Assembly (NCBI GenBank): GCA_003278925.1
Contig: QCCN01000001.1
Location: 62,001 to 126,000 of the forward strand
Direction: 5' to 3'
Length of the DNA stretch: 64,000 nt
Origin: Prochlorococcus sp. AG-347-L17
Lineage (GTDB): Bacteria > Cyanobacteriota > Cyanobacteriia > PCC-6307 > Cyanobiaceae
Shown piece by piece: positions 46,303 to 55,510 of this stretch (position 1 is the first letter of the stretch; each line of letters opens with the position of its first letter). Both the position numbers and the translations under genes were made by a program. Below the pieces are notes generated by a model. That model saw nothing but the letters and a program-made list of their open reading frames with translations. It was not told where the DNA came from and searched no databases.

Positions 46303-46600
46303 AAAAAAGTGGAGTCCTTCCAGACTCCTAGTATCATTTGGTTGATAAGGCTGATATAACCCCATCTCCTTTAGGATCAAGCAGCAACAGGTGCTGTTTG
46401 ACGGGAGAAACTAACGATTTTGTTAGCATTTGTGTTTTTGCTCTAACCGAGCAGGCTTCAGTCACCTTCCTTATGCCCCGTCGAAACCATTACAACCCCA
46501 AATAGTGGAGTTGAGCGGAATCGAACCGCTGTCCGAAACATCGGTTGAGATCACCTAGTCCAATTGGACATTTATATTCTGACAGGCAAAATGGTTATTG
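46303..46600 (-). ncRNA. ssrA: Two-piece (circularly permuted) tmRNA
   Basis: tmRNA rescues stalled ribosomes. Read on the minus strand, the acceptor half comes first, ending in T-arm GGTTCGATTCC and CAACTCC (3' end near 46506), then only about six bases later the coding half starts with GGGGTTGTAATGG (46499). The 7-pair acceptor stem GGGGUUG/CAACUCC joins the two. The tag reads ANKIVSFSRQTAPVAA (46377-46427), the known Prochlorococcus tag. The CCA is not encoded. A terminator-like hairpin GGAGTC/GACTCC with T-run ends it near 46303. The 5' limit (about 46600) is approximate. Confidence 0.92.
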
Positions 46601-46631
46601 AATAGTTTTTTTTTATTAAGTTTTAGCGTAT

Positions 46632-47756
46632 ATGAATGTAGTGGCATCATCTCCGGAGGGACTAGAGAAATCTTTAGCAGAAGAAATTTCAAATTTAGGC
46701 GGCTTTAATATTAATACTTTTAAAAGATTTATTAATTTTGAATGTGATTTTGAAACTTTTTATAGAGTTCATTTCTTTTCCAGATTAGCTTTTCGTTTTT
46801 ATAGACAAATTGCAATTTTTAATTGCTACGACAAGCAATCTTTATATGCGGGGGTTAGAGATTCATTTGATTGGTTAAATTGGTTGCACTTTGATAAAAC
46901 GTTTAATGTTCAAGTAACTGGTAGAACATCTTCTTTAAGTCATACGCATTTCACTGCTCTTGAAGTAAAAAATTCTATAACTGATTTGCAACAGGCAGTT
47001 TGGAATAAAAGATCAAATATTTCTCTTGATAATCCTGATTTTATAATTCATCTGCATTTAAATAATAATAAAGCAATTCTCAGTCTTCAAAGCAGCGTAG
47101 ACAGCTTACACAAAAGAGGATACAGACCCGCAATTGGAAATGCTCCATTAAAAGAAAATTTAGCTTCTGGATTGATAAATATGACTCAATGGAATGGCAA
47201 AGTTCCATTAATAGATTTTATGTGTGGCTCAGGAACTTTTTTAATTGAGGCAGTCAACCAATTTCTTGGAGTTCCCATAAATATTGATCAAGTATATCTT
47301 TTTGAGAATTGGTTGGACTTTAGGGAAGATATTTATCTTAATGAAAAAAATAAGGCAAAAAATAAAATTATAAATTATGAAAAATTACCAACAATAATAG
47401 GGTGTGAAATTAATAAAAAGGTTTTTGAGCAGGCGAATATAAACATATCATTAGCTGGACTCGAAAATTATATTGAGCTTATAAATAATGATTTTTTAGC
47501 ACTACAATTACGTTGCATTCCTGGGATAATCATATGTAATCCTCCTTACGGCAAAAAATTAGGCGATGAAAATGAATTGATTTGTTTATATGAACAAATG
47601 GGAATCTTCCTAAAGAAAAATTTTTCAGGTTGGGAATTTTGGCTGCTAAGTGGAAATGCAAAACTAACAAAATATTTGAAAATGAAATCTTCCTTAAAAA
47701 TTCCTGTTAGTAATGGGGGGATAGATTGTAGATGGATAAAGTATTTAATTAGGTAA
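46632..47756 (+). CDS. THUMP-domain rRNA/RNA methyltransferase (RlmL-like)
   Basis: A 374-residue protein with an N-terminal THUMP domain (about 45-150) and a Rossmann methyltransferase domain: PLIDFMCGSGTFLIEA (SAM site, about 195-210) and IICNPPYGKKLG with the N6/N2 methyltransferase NPPY motif. It resembles the N-terminal half of RlmL/RlmK-type 23S rRNA G2445 methyltransferases. Substrate is inferred. Confidence 0.9.
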   Translation: MNVVASSPEGLEKSLAEEISNLGGFNINTFKRFINFECDFETFYRVHFFSRLAFRFYRQIAIFNCYDKQSLYAGVRDSFDWLNWLHFDKTFNVQVTGRTSSLSHTHFTALEVKNSITDLQQAVWNKRSNISLDNPDFIIHLHLNNNKAILSLQSSVDSLHKRGYRPAIGNAPLKENLASGLINMTQWNGKVPLIDFMCGSGTFLIEAVNQFLGVPINIDQVYLFENWLDFREDIYLNEKNKAKNKIINYEKLPTIIGCEINKKVFEQANINISLAGLENYIELINNDFLALQLRCIPGIIICNPPYGKKLGDENELICLYEQMGIFLKKNFSGWEFWLLSGNAKLTKYLKMKSSLKIPVSNGGIDCRWIKYLIR

Positions 47757-47757
47757 T

Positions 47758-48159
47758 TTATTTTTTGCCTAAAACGGCCTTTGTTGTCTTGCCTAAACCC
47801 TCTAATGTTTGAGGAAGATATGGTCCTTTGGCTAATTTTCCTCCAAGCTTCAAACTTAAGCCTGCAAGAAATAAATCGATCAATATTATTAGCAATAAAT
47901 TATATTCAATATTCCAGTTATTATAATTTTTTAGAAAAAGATAAAAAATAATATGAATGCAAATTAGTACTAATAATAGTAATGTGCTTCCAATTGCAAG
48001 AAATATTCCACCACTAATTAATCTTCTTTTTTCTCTATCCACTTCTTGAAGAGCTATTCTGACGTGTAAATCCATGACTGAACTTGCGATAGCCGAAATT
48101 CTAGAAGCTGTATTTGCAAAGTTTTTATTTTTGGGTTTTTCCATATTATTTTTTGCCAC
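47758..48159 (-). CDS. Small membrane protein, YqjE/phage-holin-like family
   Basis: A 133-residue protein with two hydrophobic helices (about 49-72 and 84-104) between basic flanks. The pattern fits the YqjE / phage-holin superfamily-III type of membrane protein, and it overlaps the YqjD-like gene by 14 bases. In E. coli yqjD-yqjE are paired membrane proteins with ribosome links. Assignment by pattern and neighbour. Confidence 0.75.
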   Translation of the reverse strand: MAKNNMEKPKNKNFANTASRISAIASSVMDLHVRIALQEVDREKRRLISGGIFLAIGSTLLLLVLICIHIIFYLFLKNYNNWNIEYNLLLIILIDLFLAGLSLKLGGKLAKGPYLPQTLEGLGKTTKAVLGKK

Positions 48160-48607
48160 TGTTTAGGATAGATCCTATTAATAAACCAATACCAGCCGCA
48201 ATAGCAATAGATAATAGCGGTCTTTTTCTAATTGGACTTTCTATTTTGGGTCTAAGTGTATTGTTCAGTTCTTCTAATAATTCTTCTAATTGACTTTCTA
48301 TAGGCTCAATTTTTTCTGATATTTCCCAATTGTTTTCTCTTATAGAATCAATGATTTCAAATAGTTGGCTTTTAATTCCAATTGCTGAGGTTCCACTATG
48401 GCTAGCTATCACTTCAACTAAATCATCAATACTTCCTTTTGTGGCTTCAAGGGTTTGTTGTGCAATGTTAGGCCATTTTTCTTTTATTAAAGGTATTAAA
48501 CTGTCAATTTTTTCAAGTAACCATTTTTCTGAGATAACTTCTTTTTCAGGAAGATCAGAGTTATCTTTTTTTTCTTCTACTTCTTTGGGAGGATGGTAAG
48601 TCTCCAT
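48146..48607 (-). CDS. YqjD/ElaB-like (DUF883) membrane-anchored protein
   Basis: A 153-residue protein with a long amphipathic, acidic helical N-terminus and a C-terminal anchor (KRPLLSIAIAAGIGLLIGSIL), the layout of YqjD/ElaB, which bind ribosomes and attach them to the inner membrane in stationary E. coli. It overlaps the YqjE-like gene, so an operon. The ribosome role in cyanobacteria is inferred. Confidence 0.75.
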   Translation of the reverse strand: METYHPPKEVEEKKDNSDLPEKEVISEKWLLEKIDSLIPLIKEKWPNIAQQTLEATKGSIDDLVEVIASHSGTSAIGIKSQLFEIIDSIRENNWEISEKIEPIESQLEELLEELNNTLRPKIESPIRKRPLLSIAIAAGIGLLIGSILNSGKK

Positions 48608-48777
48608 TATTTAAACTTATTTATTTTAAGATTAGACCCTATTTTCTTAATTTGGAACCCTTACCTAAAGAATTGTGCGATTTATATAGAATAAAAACAT
48701 ATAAAAGTTTATTTACATTTTATTTATCTACTCGGTTCTGTAAGAAGGTTTTGTTAAGCTATTACTGAATTTATTAA

Positions 48778-48933
48778 ATGAGTTTAAATTTCATCATGGA
48801 TATTACATTTGCATCATTAATTTTTGCATCTCGCACAATCCCTACAGATTTTGGATTAGTAGCTGCAGCTATTGCAGGAGCTGGAAGTTTGCTATTCATT
48901 GCTTTACGATTTGTTCCTGATGCAAGTAATTAA
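48778..48933 (+). CDS. Small single-pass membrane protein
   Basis: A 51-residue frame (ATG 48778; ATG 48796 possible) with one hydrophobic helix (TDFGLVAAAIAGAGSLLFIALRF) and a short soluble tail. The clear membrane helix and a PTDFG turn are reminiscent of the small photosystem and NDH membrane subunits of cyanobacteria, but I could not assign a name. It is not overlapped by a larger gene. Confidence 0.6.
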   Translation: MSLNFIMDITFASLIFASRTIPTDFGLVAAAIAGAGSLLFIALRFVPDASN

Positions 48934-49016
48934 ATAACAGGAACCATCTATAAGAAAATATATTTTTATCTCAACTTTGTTTTGAAAATAGATTTGATTT
49001 ATTTATCAACTAGATA

Positions 49017-49379
49017 ATGAATAAATGGGTTTTGCTTGAACATAAAGTTTATTTTGCTAACTCTGTAGATATTCATTATGATTTTCTTGTTGAAAATGGA
49101 ATAGATTGTTTAACTTGGAAATTTTTAAAACTACCTCTATTAAATCAAGCTTCAATAGAAATTTATAAGCAGCCAAATCATAGACTTGTATGGTTATCCA
49201 GGATAGAACACGAACTTTCTGATAATAGAGGGTTTGTAAAAAGAATTGATCATGGAATATTTAAAAACGTTTCTGATAAATTTGACTCTGAATATTATAG
49301 ATACATTTTGGATGGTGAACTCCTTTATGGTTTGTTTGAAATTTCGGCTAATTCTTGCCGATTGAGCAAAAATTATTAA
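49017..49379 (+). CDS. Small protein resembling the LigD 3'-phosphoesterase domain
   Basis: A 120-residue protein with WVLLEHKVYFANSVDIHYDFLVENG, recalling the EHHA...HYDFRLE motif of LigD phosphoesterase domains, and the later HYDF/YRYILDGELLYGLFEI block. These domains trim 3' ends at breaks. The sequence is divergent, so this is a fold-level suggestion. There is no ligase or Ku gene beside it; smc follows. Confidence 0.55.
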   Translation: MNKWVLLEHKVYFANSVDIHYDFLVENGIDCLTWKFLKLPLLNQASIEIYKQPNHRLVWLSRIEHELSDNRGFVKRIDHGIFKNVSDKFDSEYYRYILDGELLYGLFEISANSCRLSKNY

Positions 49380-49455
49380 TATTCATTTATAAATAAACGT
49401 AATATTTCTATTGAGAATTTTTGCAAATTAGTTATTCTTATTTAGCTATTGAGAC

Positions 49456-52400
49456 TTGAGATTGGTACATATCAATCAGGTCGAGTTTGAAAATTTTAAA
49501 TCTTTTGGGGGAAATGTAAAAATTCCTCTTGAAGAAGGATTTACGGTGGTTACGGGTCCTAACGGTTCTGGGAAAAGTAATATTTTAGATGGAATTTTAT
49601 TCTGTTTAGGTCTAGCTAATAGTAGAGGGATGAGGGCTGAAAGATTACCAGACCTCATAAATAACTCCAAAGTTAAAGAGGGTAAGTCATCAGAAACATC
49701 TGTATCGGTAAAATTTAATATTCAAGATTGGTCTCCTAAAGAGGACCTTCCGCCTTTGGAAATAGAAGAAGAAGAAATTGCTCTGAATAAAGGTCAAAAA
49801 GAATGGATAGTTTCTAGAAAATTAAGGCTTATGCCAGGTGGTTCTTATGCTTCTACTTATACTTCTGATGGAAAACAATGTACCTTGCAACAAATACAAA
49901 GAATATTAAGGGATATTAGTGTTGATCCTGAGGGCAGCAATGTTGTTATGCAGGGTGATGTAACAAGAATTGTTTCAATGAATAATAAGGAGAGGAGAAA
50001 TCTTATTGATGAATTAGCAGGAGTCGCACTTTTTGATACAAGAATAGAACAAACTAATGCAAAATTAAATGACGTTTTCGAAAGACAAGAAAGATGTGAA
50101 ATTTTAGAAAATGAATTGCAATCTAGTAAACATAAACTTGAAAAAGAATGTGAAAAAGCAAAGCGATATAAAGAGTTAAAGGCAAAACTATTACAAATAA
50201 TGGAACTTGAGAAAGTTCTTATTTTTGAAAAACAAGTTAAGCATGTTGAAGCTATAGAAAAAAAAGAAAGTGAAATTGAAAAAAATAAATTTTTATTTAA
50301 TAAACAAAAAGAATCTATTAGTAAAGAAATATCAGTCTTAGAAGATGCTTTGAAAATACTTGTTGATGAGCTTAAGGAGAAAGGAGAGGATAAATTGATA
50401 AAAGTGAATTCTGATATTGGAAGTATTAATTCTAGCTTGAGAGAACTTGATAGGATATCAAGTCTGAATAAAGAAGAAGGTATTAAATTACAACAGCAGA
50501 GAGATGAAATTGCAATTTCTAAGAGGAATATCGAGTCAGAAAAGATGAGACAAGAAAATTTCGATGATAATTTTTTAAATCAATTGAACTTGCAAATTGA
50601 TGATCTCACTTTAAAACACAAATTATCCAGAAAAAAACTTTCTGATGCGGCTGGAGAATCTGGAGAATTCTCAAAACAAAGTATCAAATTAAATGCTGAG
50701 CTTGAAAGTATAAAAGATCAAATTAATCCTTTGGAATTAAAAAAAAGGAAAATTGAAGAAGAAACTATTCAAAATAATATTCAAAAAGAGGAGATCTTGT
50801 CTCAGATCGACTCCTTAGACTTAGAAAAGCAGAAACTTTTTAAGGGAAATCAAAGCAAAAAAGAGACATCCGATACAAAGAACAAAAACTTGGCAAGTAA
50901 TAGTGCAGAAATTAATTCTTTAAAAAATGAAATTGATTTATTAATTAAAACTAAATCAAGGCTAAATAACGAGCAATTAAGACTTGAAAAGGATTTATCT
51001 AGATTCGAAAGCAGAAAGGAAGCTTTAAACGAATCTAGAGGTTCATATGCTCTTAGAATTCTTTTAGAAGCTGGGTTAGAGGGTATACATGGTTATGTAG
51101 CTCAACTTGGAGAGGTCAGTGAAAAAAATAGATATGCATTAGAAATTGCTGCTGGCAATAGATTAGGACAAATTGTTGTTGATAATGATCATATTGCTGC
51201 TAAAGCAATTGAAATTCTTAAAAAGAAGAAAGCGGGAAGATTAACTTTTTTACCTTTAAATAGAATTAAAAGTCAAAAAAAGAATTATGCAATTTCAAGA
51301 TTTGAAAATAACTGGGAGAATGGATTTATTGATAAAGCTATTAATCTAGTTACTTTTGATGAAGTCTATTTAGAAGTTTTTCGATATGTTTTTGGAGATA
51401 CTTTGGTTTTTTCAGACTTATCCTCAGCTAGGTTATCTACACAAAAAAATAGGTTGGTTACCTTAAGTGGTGAATTATTAGAAACAAGTGGTGCTATTAC
51501 AGGAGGCAGTAAGTTAAATAAAGATTTGGCTTATAGGTTTGGAATTAACAATGATAATGATGATTCTAGTCCCTTAAAAGAAAGATTATTAGTTATCGAA
51601 GAAGCTTTAAAAAAATCAAATAATGATTTGATAATAAAAAATAATAGACTTAGTAAATTAAATTCTAACCACAGTCGAATAATTGAGGATTGCGCCTCAT
51701 TTAATAGAGAAATTGAGGTCAATCAAGATTCTCTTAAGGCTGTTTCGCAAAGAATTGAGGAATGTAAATCGAGATTAAATAAACTTGATACTGCTAATAA
51801 TTTACTAGTTAACGAGTTAGATCATTTAAAAAGTGAATTGAAGCCTTATCATGATAAGTTTGATCAATTACAAAACATTCAAAAGGCAAATTATGAAAAA
51901 AATCAAAAATCATCATTAATAGCTTTTAATAATGATTTTAATAATCTTGATAAAAAACTTGAATTACTTTTTAAGGAAAGAGATGCATTATTAGATAAAA
52001 AGAATCAATTTGCTTTAAATAAAGAGCGTATCAATAATTCATTAAAAATTACTTTGCTACAAGAAAAAAACTTGCAGGAATCTATTAAACAACTCGCAAT
52101 TTCTCATAATGAATGGATAGAAAAAAGAGATGCATTTAAAAAAGAGCTTTTAGACCTCGATAATCAAAAAAACGCTCTAGAAAAGGATTTAGGTTTATTG
52201 AGAAGGAAAAGAGATGAATTAAATTCTTCAATTTCAAATAAAAGGCAGGAAAATAATAGCTATCTGTTGAAGCTTGAATATCTTGAAAGGGATATGCATT
52301 CTCTTAAAGAAGAGATGAGGAGCGAGAAAATAAAATTAGAAAATTATAAAAAAGATTTACCTAATCCTTCCCCGCAGTTTGGAGAATATGAAGGGAAGAG

Positions 52401-53046
52401 TCTTGAATCTTTGCAATCAGAAATTTCGATCATTAATGCAAAACTGCAAAGCTTAGAACCTGTTAATATGTTGGCTCTTGATGAACTAGAAGAATTAATT
52501 GAGAGATTAAATGGTTTACGAGAAAAATTAGAAATTCTATCTATTGAAAGATCTGAATTATTGCTGAGAATAGAAACTGTATCTACAATGCGTCAGGAAG
52601 CTTTTATGCAAGCATTTACAGAAGTTGATAGACATTTTAGAGAAATTTTTGCAAATTTATCTGATGGAGATGGATTTCTTCAACTTGAAAATCCTAATTC
52701 ACCTTTAGAAGGAGGATTAACTTTAGTGGCTCATCCTAAGGGAAAAAATGTAAGAAGATTAGCCTCTATGTCAGGTGGCGAAAAATCGTTAACTGCTTTA
52801 AGTTTTTTATTTGCTTTGCAAAAGTATAAACCTTCACCTTTTTATGCATTAGATGAGGTTGATAGTTTTTTAGATGGTATTAATGTTGAAAGGTTGTCAA
52901 AACTAATATCGAATCAGTCATCAAATGCTCAATTTATAGTCGTAAGTCATAGAAGGCCTATGATTAGTGCGTCTGAACGAACAATTGGGGTTGCGCAAGC
53001 AAGAGGTGCTAATACTCAAGTTCTTGGGTTACCAAATGCTGCATAA
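49456..53046 (+). CDS. smc: Chromosome segregation protein SMC
   Basis: SMC condenses and segregates the chromosome. At 1196 residues it is full length: Walker A GPNGSGKSNILDG near the N-terminus, two coiled-coil arms, the hinge (about 520-680, including GIHGYVAQLGEV and TLSGELLETSGAITGGS), and the C-terminal ABC signature SMSGGEKSLTAL and Walker B ALDEVDSF. The start is TTG 49456 (49462 is an alternative). It lies in the conserved order with the PRC-barrel gene. Confidence 0.97.
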   Translation: MRLVHINQVEFENFKSFGGNVKIPLEEGFTVVTGPNGSGKSNILDGILFCLGLANSRGMRAERLPDLINNSKVKEGKSSETSVSVKFNIQDWSPKEDLPPLEIEEEEIALNKGQKEWIVSRKLRLMPGGSYASTYTSDGKQCTLQQIQRILRDISVDPEGSNVVMQGDVTRIVSMNNKERRNLIDELAGVALFDTRIEQTNAKLNDVFERQERCEILENELQSSKHKLEKECEKAKRYKELKAKLLQIMELEKVLIFEKQVKHVEAIEKKESEIEKNKFLFNKQKESISKEISVLEDALKILVDELKEKGEDKLIKVNSDIGSINSSLRELDRISSLNKEEGIKLQQQRDEIAISKRNIESEKMRQENFDDNFLNQLNLQIDDLTLKHKLSRKKLSDAAGESGEFSKQSIKLNAELESIKDQINPLELKKRKIEEETIQNNIQKEEILSQIDSLDLEKQKLFKGNQSKKETSDTKNKNLASNSAEINSLKNEIDLLIKTKSRLNNEQLRLEKDLSRFESRKEALNESRGSYALRILLEAGLEGIHGYVAQLGEVSEKNRYALEIAAGNRLGQIVVDNDHIAAKAIEILKKKKAGRLTFLPLNRIKSQKKNYAISRFENNWENGFIDKAINLVTFDEVYLEVFRYVFGDTLVFSDLSSARLSTQKNRLVTLSGELLETSGAITGGSKLNKDLAYRFGINNDNDDSSPLKERLLVIEEALKKSNNDLIIKNNRLSKLNSNHSRIIEDCASFNREIEVNQDSLKAVSQRIEECKSRLNKLDTANNLLVNELDHLKSELKPYHDKFDQLQNIQKANYEKNQKSSLIAFNNDFNNLDKKLELLFKERDALLDKKNQFALNKERINNSLKITLLQEKNLQESIKQLAISHNEWIEKRDAFKKELLDLDNQKNALEKDLGLLRRKRDELNSSISNKRQENNSYLLKLEYLERDMHSLKEEMRSEKIKLENYKKDLPNPSPQFGEYEGKSLESLQSEISIINAKLQSLEPVNMLALDELEELIERLNGLREKLEILSIERSELLLRIETVSTMRQEAFMQAFTEVDRHFREIFANLSDGDGFLQLENPNSPLEGGLTLVAHPKGKNVRRLASMSGGEKSLTALSFLFALQKYKPSPFYALDEVDSFLDGINVERLSKLISNQSSNAQFIVVSHRRPMISASERTIGVAQARGANTQVLGLPNAA

Positions 53047-53091
53047 ACACACTTTTTTAAATTTATACGTCAGAATGATAAAAAGAAATTT

Positions 53092-53865
53092 ATGAGCTTG
53101 TCTAACACATCTGCTAATAATAATCTCCCTAATTCGGTTCCTAGCGAACGTTTATGGTTAAGGTCAGAATTAATGGGAACACAAGTGATCACTACAGATA
53201 CTGGGAGGCGGCTAGGCGTAGTTGGGGAAGTTGTTGTTGATATCGATAGAAGAGAGGTGGTCGCTTTGGGATTAAGAGATAATCCACTTACAAGATTTTT
53301 ACCAGGTTTACCAAAATGGATGCCTTTAGAAAGTATAAAGCAAGTTGGAGATGTCATATTAGTTGACTCCCTAGATTCTTTGAGTGAGAGTTTTTCTCCA
53401 GAAAGATATGGGAAGGTAATTAATTGTCAGGTGATTACAGAATCTGGACAACTTTTAGGAAGAGTTCTTGGCTTTTCTTTTGATATTGAGACTGGGGATT
53501 TGATATCTCTTGTGATGGGTGCTGTTGGTGTTCCGCTTTTAGGTGAGGGAGTTTTAAGTACTTGGGAAATACCTGTTGAGGAAATTGTAAGTAGTGGTAC
53601 CGATAGGATTATTGTTTATGAGGGTGCTGAAGAGAAATTGAAACAACTCAGTAGTGGATTACTTGAGAAACTTGGAGTAGGGGGTTCTTCATGGGATGAA
53701 AGGGAAGCAAATGATACTCAGCAAATCTTGTACCTGTTGAGAATCAGTTACTTTCAGGTTCTGAATCAGAACAGCAAAATAATTTCGTCGAGGAATATGA
53801 AGAAGTTGTTGAACAAGATGATTATGAAGATGATTATGAAGATGAACTTGAATATGTTGAAATAA
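53092..53865 (+). CDS. PRC-barrel domain protein (frameshifted)
   Basis: The 257-codon frame begins with two PRC-barrel-like repeats (about 20-100 and 100-175), with GRRLGVVGEVVVDIDRREV and LLGRVLGFSFDIETGDLISL. After residue about 205 (DTQQ, 53719) the composition changes abruptly to basic/hydrophobic residues unlike the rest, and in another frame the expected acidic tail continues. A single-base deletion near 53721 explains both. The barrel is intact, so the protein may still work. Cytosolic, role unknown. Confidence 0.85.
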   Translation: MSLSNTSANNNLPNSVPSERLWLRSELMGTQVITTDTGRRLGVVGEVVVDIDRREVVALGLRDNPLTRFLPGLPKWMPLESIKQVGDVILVDSLDSLSESFSPERYGKVINCQVITESGQLLGRVLGFSFDIETGDLISLVMGAVGVPLLGEGVLSTWEIPVEEIVSSGTDRIIVYEGAEEKLKQLSSGLLEKLGVGGSSWDEREANDTQQILYLLRISYFQVLNQNSKIISSRNMKKLLNKMIMKMIMKMNLNMLK

Positions 53866-54134
53866 AGGGTTCTGCAGAGGAAATAAATGACAGAAAAAAG
53901 CTATACATGGATAGTGATTATTCTGATCAGATAGAGAATCAAAATATTGTTAATCAAATAGATGAAAAAAACAATATTGATTTTAAACAAAAGAGACAAT
54001 CAACTATTAATTTAGCTTCGAAAAGACCAATTCAAAATGCAACTGAAACTTTAGATATTGAACCACTAGATGAACAAAATTTAGTTAAAGATAATAAAAA
54101 ATCAGAAAAGTTTGAAATTGATGATCCCTGGTAA
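53721..54134 (+). pseudogene. Displaced acidic C-terminal tail of the PRC-barrel gene
   Basis: In the frame one base back, from 53721 the sequence reads ANLVPVENQLLSGSESEQQ and continues as an Asp/Glu-rich tail to the stop at 54134. An in-frame stop at 53712 closes this frame upstream, so the two halves join within about 53715-53740. The gene would be about 347 codons. A sequencing error or a real deletion could cause it. No homopolymer or slippery motif is present. Confidence 0.75.
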
Positions 54135-54137
54135 TTG

Positions 54138-55403
54138 TTAAAGTTTTTTTATTGAATTAATAATTATAGAAGCAAGTTTTTTTGCAGCACCTTTATCCCC
54201 TCTTTCTTTATGAAGATTATCCCTAATACTTTTTAATTGATCTCTATTTTTAATAAGAAATAATACTTCTCTTGCAATTTTTTTTGGCGAAATATTACCT
54301 ATCCTTTCAGGGACAATCATTTTTTTAGCTTTAATATTTGGCCATGCAAAAAACTTCTTTTTTTTAAAATAGAAATTTTTAATTATGAAAGTTAGGAATC
54401 TATTTATAAATGAAATTTTTCCAATTACTCCAAAAATACCATCCCAGGCATTCATCATATTTAAATGTTGAGTTGGCAGAACAACTAACATTGGAAGACT
54501 AATTGCTGCTAATTCTGCAGTATTTGCTCCTACAGTTGTAATTGCAAGATCACACTCTTTTAATATTTCATAGCAAGGATGTTTCTTTATTAGATAAATC
54601 TTTGTATTTTTTGATGTTTCAATTACATAATCAAAACGTGAGTCTCTGAAGTTTTTAATTGTTTTGATTTTTGATGAGTAATACTTAGCAATTGGATTTT
54701 TGTTGCTTTGAAAAAATAAATATTCACTTTTATCAGTAGTTGGAGCAATGGGAATTATAAAATTTATATTTTTATTTTCTTCAGCGATATGATCTGCAAC
54801 TTCCAAGAAGAAAGGAATTCCAACAGAAAGCTTTGCTTTCTTAGAACCAGGCAACAATGCAATGTAGTGCTTTTCTTCATTTCTTAATGATATTTCGCTA
54901 TTAAGTTTGATATCTGCCATCAAATCACCAATGACTGTACATTTATATTTATATCTTTTAGGTATTGACTCTTTTACTTTTACATTCATAGCGGCAATTT
55001 CGTTGTTCCATTTAGGCCATCGCGAAACCCATTCAGCATATGTGATATTTATATAACCTAATCTTTTAGCTAATAAAATGCTCCAAAATTGGTCCCCACC
55101 AAGGAAAATAACCACCCCTCTTTTTGGCCAATTAGCAAAGGAATGTGGCTTTATTAATAATTTCCAAAAACTTTTGGATTTTGTAATTAATTCGAATTTA
55201 TTCCATGAATTGGCAACTAAAAATTCTTTACCAGTGGCATTTGGGCAAGGAACAAGGACTAACCTAAGAGTGAAATCGTGTTTATCGTCATCACATAGTG
55301 ATCTATTTATTTTATTAAGCTCATCTACTACAGGATTTACCCATGTAGTTAATTCACCAGGACCATTGGAAATTATAACTACTGCAACTGATTTTTTTTT
55401 CAT
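54138..55403 (-). CDS. LpxB-like lipid-A-disaccharide synthase-related protein
   Basis: A 421-residue glycosyltransferase-like protein: VVIISNGPGELTTWVNPVVDEL at the N-terminus, then IFLGGDQFW, IALLPGSKKAK, TVGANTAELAAI and LPTQHLNMM. This resembles the cyanobacterial lipid-A-disaccharide-synthase-related family rather than authentic LpxB. I chose ATG 55403; the frame continues upstream through the tRNA gene, which cannot be coding. The substrate is unknown. Confidence 0.85.
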   Translation of the reverse strand: MKKKSVAVVIISNGPGELTTWVNPVVDELNKINRSLCDDDKHDFTLRLVLVPCPNATGKEFLVANSWNKFELITKSKSFWKLLIKPHSFANWPKRGVVIFLGGDQFWSILLAKRLGYINITYAEWVSRWPKWNNEIAAMNVKVKESIPKRYKYKCTVIGDLMADIKLNSEISLRNEEKHYIALLPGSKKAKLSVGIPFFLEVADHIAEENKNINFIIPIAPTTDKSEYLFFQSNKNPIAKYYSSKIKTIKNFRDSRFDYVIETSKNTKIYLIKKHPCYEILKECDLAITTVGANTAELAAISLPMLVVLPTQHLNMMNAWDGIFGVIGKISFINRFLTFIIKNFYFKKKKFFAWPNIKAKKMIVPERIGNISPKKIAREVLFLIKNRDQLKSIRDNLHKERGDKGAAKKLASIIINSIKKL

Positions 55404-55428
55404 TGCAGTTAAACCAGAATACATTAAA

Positions 55429-55510
55429 TGCGGACGGCGAGACTTGAACTCGCAAGGCCGAAGCCACACGCTCCTTAGACGTGCGCGTCTACCAATTCCG
55501 CCACGTCCGC
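55429..55510 (-). tRNA. tRNA-Leu (anticodon AAG)
   Basis: An 82-base cloverleaf: acceptor GCGGACG/CGTCCGC with discriminator A, D-stem GCG/CGC, anticodon stem CACGT/GCGTG (one U-G), loop CTAAGGA giving anticodon AAG, a class II variable arm GGC-TTCG-GCC, and T-arm GCGAG-TTCAAGT-CTCGC. The CCA is not encoded. The unmodified A at position 34 is rare in bacteria; it would need deamination to inosine to read CUC as well as CUU. Confidence 0.95.
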
